This document shows, piece by piece, positions 59,532 through 64,000 of a DNA stretch of 64,000 nucleotides (its first letter is position 1; each line of letters opens with the position of its first letter). The position numbers and the translations under genes were made by a program. The notes beneath the pieces were generated by a model. That model did no database searches, was not told the origin of the DNA, and was given only the letters and a program-made list of their open reading frames with translations. The stretch is taken from NCBI RefSeq assembly GCF_000169095.1, contig NZ_AAVU01000001.1, positions 124,001 through 188,000 on the forward strand, written 5' to 3'. The DNA comes from Lyngbya sp. PCC 8106 (GTDB lineage: Bacteria > Cyanobacteriota > Cyanobacteriia > Cyanobacteriales > Microcoleaceae).

Positions 59532-61922
59532 ATGACGATCGCGCCCGGGAAGCAGATTACCTTCAAAACCTCCCCCTATTTAGAGTTAAATAATCAAGGG
59601 GAAATTATCCATTTTGAACTGACTCAAGATCGCCATCTCCTCGGACGCGATACTCAATTGGTTGATCTGGTTGTTCCTCCCCAATGGCAAGTCATTTCAA
59701 GTTGTCATGCGGTTTTTCGCCGGGTGGGAGAGTCTTACTGGATTTATGACGGAGACAGCCAGGAACCCAGCACCAATGGATTATTTATTAATCATACTCG
59801 TATTACTCCGTTTGAGGGCTATTTGCTGAATAATGGCATTGAAATCAAAATCGGTCAAAATCCTCAAAATTTAATTCGACTGCGTTATTTCAATCCAAAT
59901 ACTTTAGCTTTACTGACTCAATTTACCAGCGAATATATTGCTTTAGAAAATCGTTCTGTTTTATTGGGTCGAGATCCGGCTGCTACTCTGCATTTAGATT
60001 CGCCTGTTGTCTCTCGTCGTCACGCTATTCTTGAACCCGATGGTCACGGAGATTATTTACTGCGAGACTATAGCAAACAAGGTGTATTTGTTAACGGTAA
60101 ACGGGTTAAGCAATCGATCAAAATCAGCGATCGCGATACCATTCGGATCGGGCCGTTTACACTGATTCGACAGGGAAATACTCTAGAGTTATGTGATACA
60201 GGAACTCAAATTCGTTTAGATGCACAGCGCCTTTTACGCCTCGTTAAAGATCGTTCTAATAAAGCGAGAGTGTTGCTCAATGACCTTTCTTTTGCCATTG
60301 AACCGGGTCAATTTGTGGCTTTAGTGGGTGGAAGTGGGGCAGGAAAATCAACCCTAATGCGAACCCTTTTAGGCATTAGTCCGACAACAAAAGGCAAAGT
60401 TTATATTAATGGAGAAAGTTTACGCAAAAATTTCTCTCTGTATCGCACTCAAATTGGTTATGTTCCTCAAGATGATATTATTCATCAAAATCTGACTGTT
60501 AAAGAAGTCTTAGAATACGCCGCAAAATTACGACTTCCCCCGGATACTGAGGTGAATGAAATTGTCCAGAAAACGCTCTATGAAATTGAAATGCTGGATC
60601 GGGGTCAGGTGTTAGTTAGTCAACTGAGTGGCGGTCAACGGAAACGGGTTAGTATTGGAGTTGAACTGTTAACAAATCCTGTGCTTTTCTTTTTAGATGA
60701 ACCGACATCAGGACTTGACCCCGGTTTAGATAAAAAGATGATGTTATTGTTGCGAAAGCTGGCGAGTCAAGGGCGAACTATTATTTTGGTGACTCACGCT
60801 ACTGCTAATATTAAACTGTGTGATCGGATTATCTTTTTAGGACGAGGCGGACGTTTATGTTATTTTGGCCCACCTCAACAAGCCTTTGAGTTTTTCCAAG
60901 TTGAAAGTGATGATTTTGCCGATATTTATAATTTACTTGAAGAAGAAAATAATGCTCATGCTTGGTCGGCTCAATTTCAGCGTTCTAATGAGTATAAACA
61001 ATATGTTGCGAATCATTTGAGTATTGGAGAACCGCAACCGACAACGATTGCTCCTCCTCCTCCGAAACAGGCTTCAATCCCGGAACAATTATCTATTTTA
61101 ACTCAACGCTATTTTCAGCTAACTAAACGTGATCCGGTTAATTTATTGCTGAACTTATTAACGGCTCCTGTGGGGATTATTTTAATCCGATTAGCCATCC
61201 GAGATCAAGATCCGTTTGTGAGCGAACCGAGTCTAAAAATTGCCTCTTTAGCCCGACAAGTTTTGTTTGTTTTTACCTCAGCCGCGCTCTGGGTTGGGTT
61301 ATCGAGTTCTCTACAAGAAGTAGTCAAAGAAACTGCTATTTATTTGCGGGAAAGGCTCGTTAATTTAGGTTTAGTTTCTTATTTTGGTTCTAAGTTTATT
61401 GTGCTTTCGGGTTTGGCAATTTTGCAAACAATTTTAATGAGTCTGGTGATTTTAGTTTGCTTCCAACATCCCGCTTCTGAGTTGATTTCATGGCCAATTG
61501 GCGTGAGCATCACCAGTTTTTTAACCCTAATTAGCTGTATGAGTTTGGGATTAATGGTATCAGCAATAGTAAAAAATAGTTCTCAGGCGAATAGTGCTTT
61601 ACCGTTGATTTTACTCCCCCAAATTATTTTTTCTGGGGTTTTATTTAAAATGGAAGGGGTAGGGCGAGTTGTTTCTTGGTTAATGTTAAGTCGTTGGTCA
61701 ATTGGGGCTTATGGTTCTTTAGTTAATGTGAATACGTTAATTCCTGAACCGGTACAGTTACCGGATGGAACGACGGTATCTCAACCCATTGAAGCTTCTT
61801 CTGTTTATGACCCGACTTGGCAAAATTTGGGCTTAAATTGGGGAATATTAATTTTACATCTTGTGATTTATTTAGGCTTAACTTGGTTTGTACAAAAGCG
61901 GAAAGATATTTTACCGTCTTAA
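59532..61922 (+). CDS. FHA-domain ABC transporter (ABCG-like half-transporter)
   Basis: 796 residues. Two forkhead-associated domains come first: FHA1 (about 25-110, LLGRDTQLVDLVV, SSCHAVFRR) and FHA2 (about 135-220, LLGRDPAATLHLDSPVVSRR, the SxxH phosphothreonine-binding motif). An ATPase domain follows: Walker A GGSGAGKST (about 265-273), signature LSGGQRKRVSIG (about 365), Walker B LFFLDEPTSGLD (about 387). The C-terminal third is an ABC-2-type membrane domain with about six helices. The ATPase-then-membrane order and sequence place it with ABCG-like exporters. FHA domains suggest control by Ser/Thr kinases. The substrate is unknown. It is complete as a half-transporter and probably dimerises. 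Confidence 0.93.
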   Translation: MTIAPGKQITFKTSPYLELNNQGEIIHFELTQDRHLLGRDTQLVDLVVPPQWQVISSCHAVFRRVGESYWIYDGDSQEPSTNGLFINHTRITPFEGYLLNNGIEIKIGQNPQNLIRLRYFNPNTLALLTQFTSEYIALENRSVLLGRDPAATLHLDSPVVSRRHAILEPDGHGDYLLRDYSKQGVFVNGKRVKQSIKISDRDTIRIGPFTLIRQGNTLELCDTGTQIRLDAQRLLRLVKDRSNKARVLLNDLSFAIEPGQFVALVGGSGAGKSTLMRTLLGISPTTKGKVYINGESLRKNFSLYRTQIGYVPQDDIIHQNLTVKEVLEYAAKLRLPPDTEVNEIVQKTLYEIEMLDRGQVLVSQLSGGQRKRVSIGVELLTNPVLFFLDEPTSGLDPGLDKKMMLLLRKLASQGRTIILVTHATANIKLCDRIIFLGRGGRLCYFGPPQQAFEFFQVESDDFADIYNLLEEENNAHAWSAQFQRSNEYKQYVANHLSIGEPQPTTIAPPPPKQASIPEQLSILTQRYFQLTKRDPVNLLLNLLTAPVGIILIRLAIRDQDPFVSEPSLKIASLARQVLFVFTSAALWVGLSSSLQEVVKETAIYLRERLVNLGLVSYFGSKFIVLSGLAILQTILMSLVILVCFQHPASELISWPIGVSITSFLTLISCMSLGLMVSAIVKNSSQANSALPLILLPQIIFSGVLFKMEGVGRVVSWLMLSRWSIGAYGSLVNVNTLIPEPVQLPDGTTVSQPIEASSVYDPTWQNLGLNWGILILHLVIYLGLTWFVQKRKDILPS

Positions 61923-61980
61923 AATGACCTTCTGTTCTCAAAACATCTAAATCCTGTTAATGATTGTTCCTGATTGAACT

Positions 61981-62445
61981 ATGAATTATTGGTTAATGAA
62001 ATCTGAACCCAATGTTTACAGTATTGAAAAGATGCAGCAGGAAAAAAGCTGTATTTGGGATGGTGTTCGCAACTACCAAGCTCGAAATTTTTTGCGGCGA
62101 ATGGCTCGGGGAGATTTAGTTTTTTTCTATCATTCTAACACTAAATATCCCGGAATTACCGGATTAGTCAAGGTTATTGAAACGGAGATTATTGATCCTA
62201 CTCAGTTTGATACAAATAGTCAATATTATGACCCGAAATCAACGTCTGAAAACCCACGTTGGCAAACCGTTCGAGTCGAATTTGTTGAACAGTTTCCAAG
62301 TGTGATTACTTTAGCTCAACTCAAACAAGAATTTACACCGGATGATTTATTGTTAGTTCGACGAGGAAATCGTTTATCTGTGATGCCTATCGCCCCGGAA
62401 ATTGCGGATCAAATCTTAGGACTAAAAACCGAAAAGATCAACTAA
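61981..62445 (+). CDS. EVE-domain protein
   Basis: 154 residues, the full length of a stand-alone EVE protein (PUA-like fold). MNYWLMKSEPNVYSIEKMQQ, IWDGVRNYQARNFLRRMARG and DLVFFYHSN...PGITGLVKV are diagnostic. EVE domains are thought to bind modified bases in DNA or RNA, and in some bacteria are joined to methyl-dependent nucleases. Here it stands alone behind the FHA-ABC gene (about 58 bases apart, same strand) and converges with the GGDEF gene with a 4-base gap. Confidence 0.94.
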   Translation: MNYWLMKSEPNVYSIEKMQQEKSCIWDGVRNYQARNFLRRMARGDLVFFYHSNTKYPGITGLVKVIETEIIDPTQFDTNSQYYDPKSTSENPRWQTVRVEFVEQFPSVITLAQLKQEFTPDDLLLVRRGNRLSVMPIAPEIADQILGLKTEKIN

Positions 62446-62449
62446 AATA

Positions 62450-64000
62450 TTAATGTTCTCTTTCAGTTTTTAACGTTTTAATTGAATAATTATTTCGTCC
62501 TCTTTGTTTGGTTTGATAAAGGGCTTGATCCGCTCTATTAATTAAAGCTTGAACTGAACTTTGAAGGTTGGGATAAGTAGAAGCAAGACCAAAACTGAGT
62601 GTGACTTGATTATCTACTAAAGAATTAGTATGAGGAATATTGAGAGTGTAGAGTTTATTTTGAATATTTTTAATAACATGAATCCCTCCTTCTACATCGG
62701 TATTGGGTAAAATAATCGCAAACTCCTCACCCCCATAACGTGCTATAAAATCTGCTGGACGTTGAATCACTTGATTCAGGATTTGAGCAACTTTAAGTAA
62801 ACATTGATCTCCCGTCGGATGACCGTATGTATCATTATACTGTTTAAAATAATCGAGATCACATAAAATTAGTATTAATTGTGTTTGTTCTCGAACAGAA
62901 CGTTTCCATTCCTGTTCTAAATATTCATCAAAATAACGACGATTGGGAATTTGGGTGAGTTGATCATGATTGGCGAGATAATGTAATTGTTCATTTGCCT
63001 TTTGCAATTTCTCATATAATTGAGATTGTTGGATCGCGATCGCGAGTTGATCAGCAAACCGACAAGCCAGTGTTATTTGTTCATCCTCATAAGGAGAATC
63101 CGACAAATTTCTGAGGAGACTGAAACTCCCCCAAACTATCCCATTAACAATTAAAGGAATCAGTAACCAAGAACCGGGAAATTCCTGTGTTATTGTTTTA
63201 TTAATTTGGTCTTCAATGGTATTCGTATCATTAACTCTAACAATTTCACCCTGTTTGAGTCGAGCCGCAAAAGGGTTATTTTGATCAGAGATTTTATAGC
63301 CTGTTGTATCCGGTATATTGGCATCACGACTATAAGTAGCAAGATGTATCCAATATTTATTTTCGGGTTGATATTGAACGATAGCCACCTGTTTTACATC
63401 AATCAATTGTGCAGCTTGTTGAACGGCGATTGAGAAAATTGTTGTCAAGTCTAAGGAGTTGCGAATCAGTTGGACAACTTGGTTAAATGCCTTTTCTTGT
63501 TGAGTTTGTCGCTGAAGTGCAAGTTCCGCTTGTTTGCGATCGCTAATATCTAAAACAATACCACAAATCTCATAGGATTTATCTGTTTTATTTAGAAGCC
63601 GAAATTTGGTAATTAGAAGTGTACGAATTCCGTTCTGAAATGGAACTTCCTCCTCAAAAACAATCGGATCTTGAGTTGCAATTGCTGCTTCATCGCTAGC
63701 TTGGCAAGTTTTAGCAAATTCATAGGGAAGAATATCATAGTCGCTTTTACCGATAAGTTGCTCTCGTTTAAGCTGACTCATTTGTTCATAAGCGGGGTTA
63801 ACATCGGTGTATTTTCCTTGCAAATCCTTGATAAAAATCCCATAAGGTGAACTCTCGAAAATTGAACGTAGGCGATTTTCACTTTCTTTTAAAGCCAGTT
63901 CAAGCTGTTTGCGTTCACGAAGTGCAGCTTGCTGTTCGCTAATATCTAATCCGGTTCCAAACATCCGAATTACTTCACCTTGAGGACTATAAATAACATC
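62450..64000 (-). CDS. PAS-GAF-GGDEF diguanylate cyclase, partial (cut by window end)
   Basis: The frame is open to the right edge of the window; the ATG at 63964 is internal, since upstream codons continue a PAS/PAC end (IYSPQGEVIRMFGTGLDISE). Visible 517 codons: end of one PAS; a complete PAS (SENRLRSIFESSPYGIFIKD...CGIVLDISDRKQAE); a GAF domain (TTIFSIAVQQAAQLIDVKQV); then a GGDEF domain with LTQIPNRRYFDEYL, DLDYFKQYNDTYGH and the active-site YGGEEFAIILPN. The GGEEF version is catalytically competent for making cyclic di-GMP. No EEL/EAL domain follows. The N-terminal sensor is outside the window. Light or redox sensing by the GAF cannot be judged; no bilin cysteine is evident. Confidence 0.93.
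   Translation of the reverse strand, partial: DVIYSPQGEVIRMFGTGLDISEQQAALRERKQLELALKESENRLRSIFESSPYGIFIKDLQGKYTDVNPAYEQMSQLKREQLIGKSDYDILPYEFAKTCQASDEAAIATQDPIVFEEEVPFQNGIRTLLITKFRLLNKTDKSYEICGIVLDISDRKQAELALQRQTQQEKAFNQVVQLIRNSLDLTTIFSIAVQQAAQLIDVKQVAIVQYQPENKYWIHLATYSRDANIPDTTGYKISDQNNPFAARLKQGEIVRVNDTNTIEDQINKTITQEFPGSWLLIPLIVNGIVWGSFSLLRNLSDSPYEDEQITLACRFADQLAIAIQQSQLYEKLQKANEQLHYLANHDQLTQIPNRRYFDEYLEQEWKRSVREQTQLILILCDLDYFKQYNDTYGHPTGDQCLLKVAQILNQVIQRPADFIARYGGEEFAIILPNTDVEGGIHVIKNIQNKLYTLNIPHTNSLVDNQVTLSFGLASTYPNLQSSVQALINRADQALYQTKQRGRNNYSIKTLKTEREH

Overview
The window is chromosomal DNA of a cyanobacterium. It carries psbA (photosystem II D1), psbV and a psbV2-type cytochrome, a CAAD-domain protein, the carotenoid desaturase crtD, a DUF3611 protein and many copies of the HIP1 octamer GCGATCGC. 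A fused glycine/sarcosine/dimethylglycine methyltransferase (glycine betaine synthesis) points to a saline or brackish habitat. The large type-I-secreted repeat proteins and the many low-complexity repeats fit a filamentous, mat-forming Oscillatoriales (Lyngbya-like); the genus is a guess.

Layout. 1-4.2 kb: restriction-modification cluster on the minus strand, with a PstI/BsuBI-type methylase-endonuclease fusion, a candidate endonuclease and a DNA methyltransferase cut by the window edge. 4.8-8.1 kb: Omp85 outer-membrane protein with an unusual 33-residue repeat insert. 8.1-13 kb: a hypothetical gene carrying an in-frame palindromic repeat, a ComM/YifB ATPase, a HIT protein and psbA. 13.2-20.9 kb: a secreted G8/beta-helix/CBM-like protein, a membrane-anchored beta-helix protein and class II fructose-bisphosphate aldolase. 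21-25.6 kb: a HEAT-repeat protein that looks like a NACHT protein without its NACHT domain, tRNA-Asp(GUC), gltX and a CAAD protein. 25.7-31.2 kb: a chain of hairpins, then a duplicated module of repeat-bearing proteins (choice-of-anchor-K-like and beta-helix) ending in a truncated copy. 31.3-38.4 kb: argD, an orphan TnpB-type RNA-like end, psbV2, psbV, an IF2_N-like small protein, accD, a DUF2007-like protein, pilD and DUF3611. 38.9-45.4 kb: a RodZ-like protein, the betaine methyltransferase, a TerB/Mo-nitrogenase-C-terminal protein and an M16 peptidase. 45.5-47.6 kb: an intact IS200/IS605 element (tnpA+tnpB) abutting a second, truncated tnpB. 47.7-64 kb: Uma2 protein, crtD, a 1551-residue cadherin/RTX protein, dapF, a PD-(D/E)XK-like protein, a Deg/HtrA protease, an FHA-ABC exporter, an EVE protein and a PAS-GAF-GGDEF protein cut by the window edge.

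The core metabolic and photosynthetic genes look ordinary and intact. The accessory interest lies in (i) cell-surface or secreted proteins whose coding sequences hold tandem arrays with periods divisible by three; (ii) structured non-coding repeats, including a nested-stem palindrome family and TnpB-type right-end hairpins; and (iii) defence-related genes (fused R-M, NACHT-less HEAT protein). No CRISPR array, rRNA or prophage was seen. All family assignments come from reading motifs; no database search was run.
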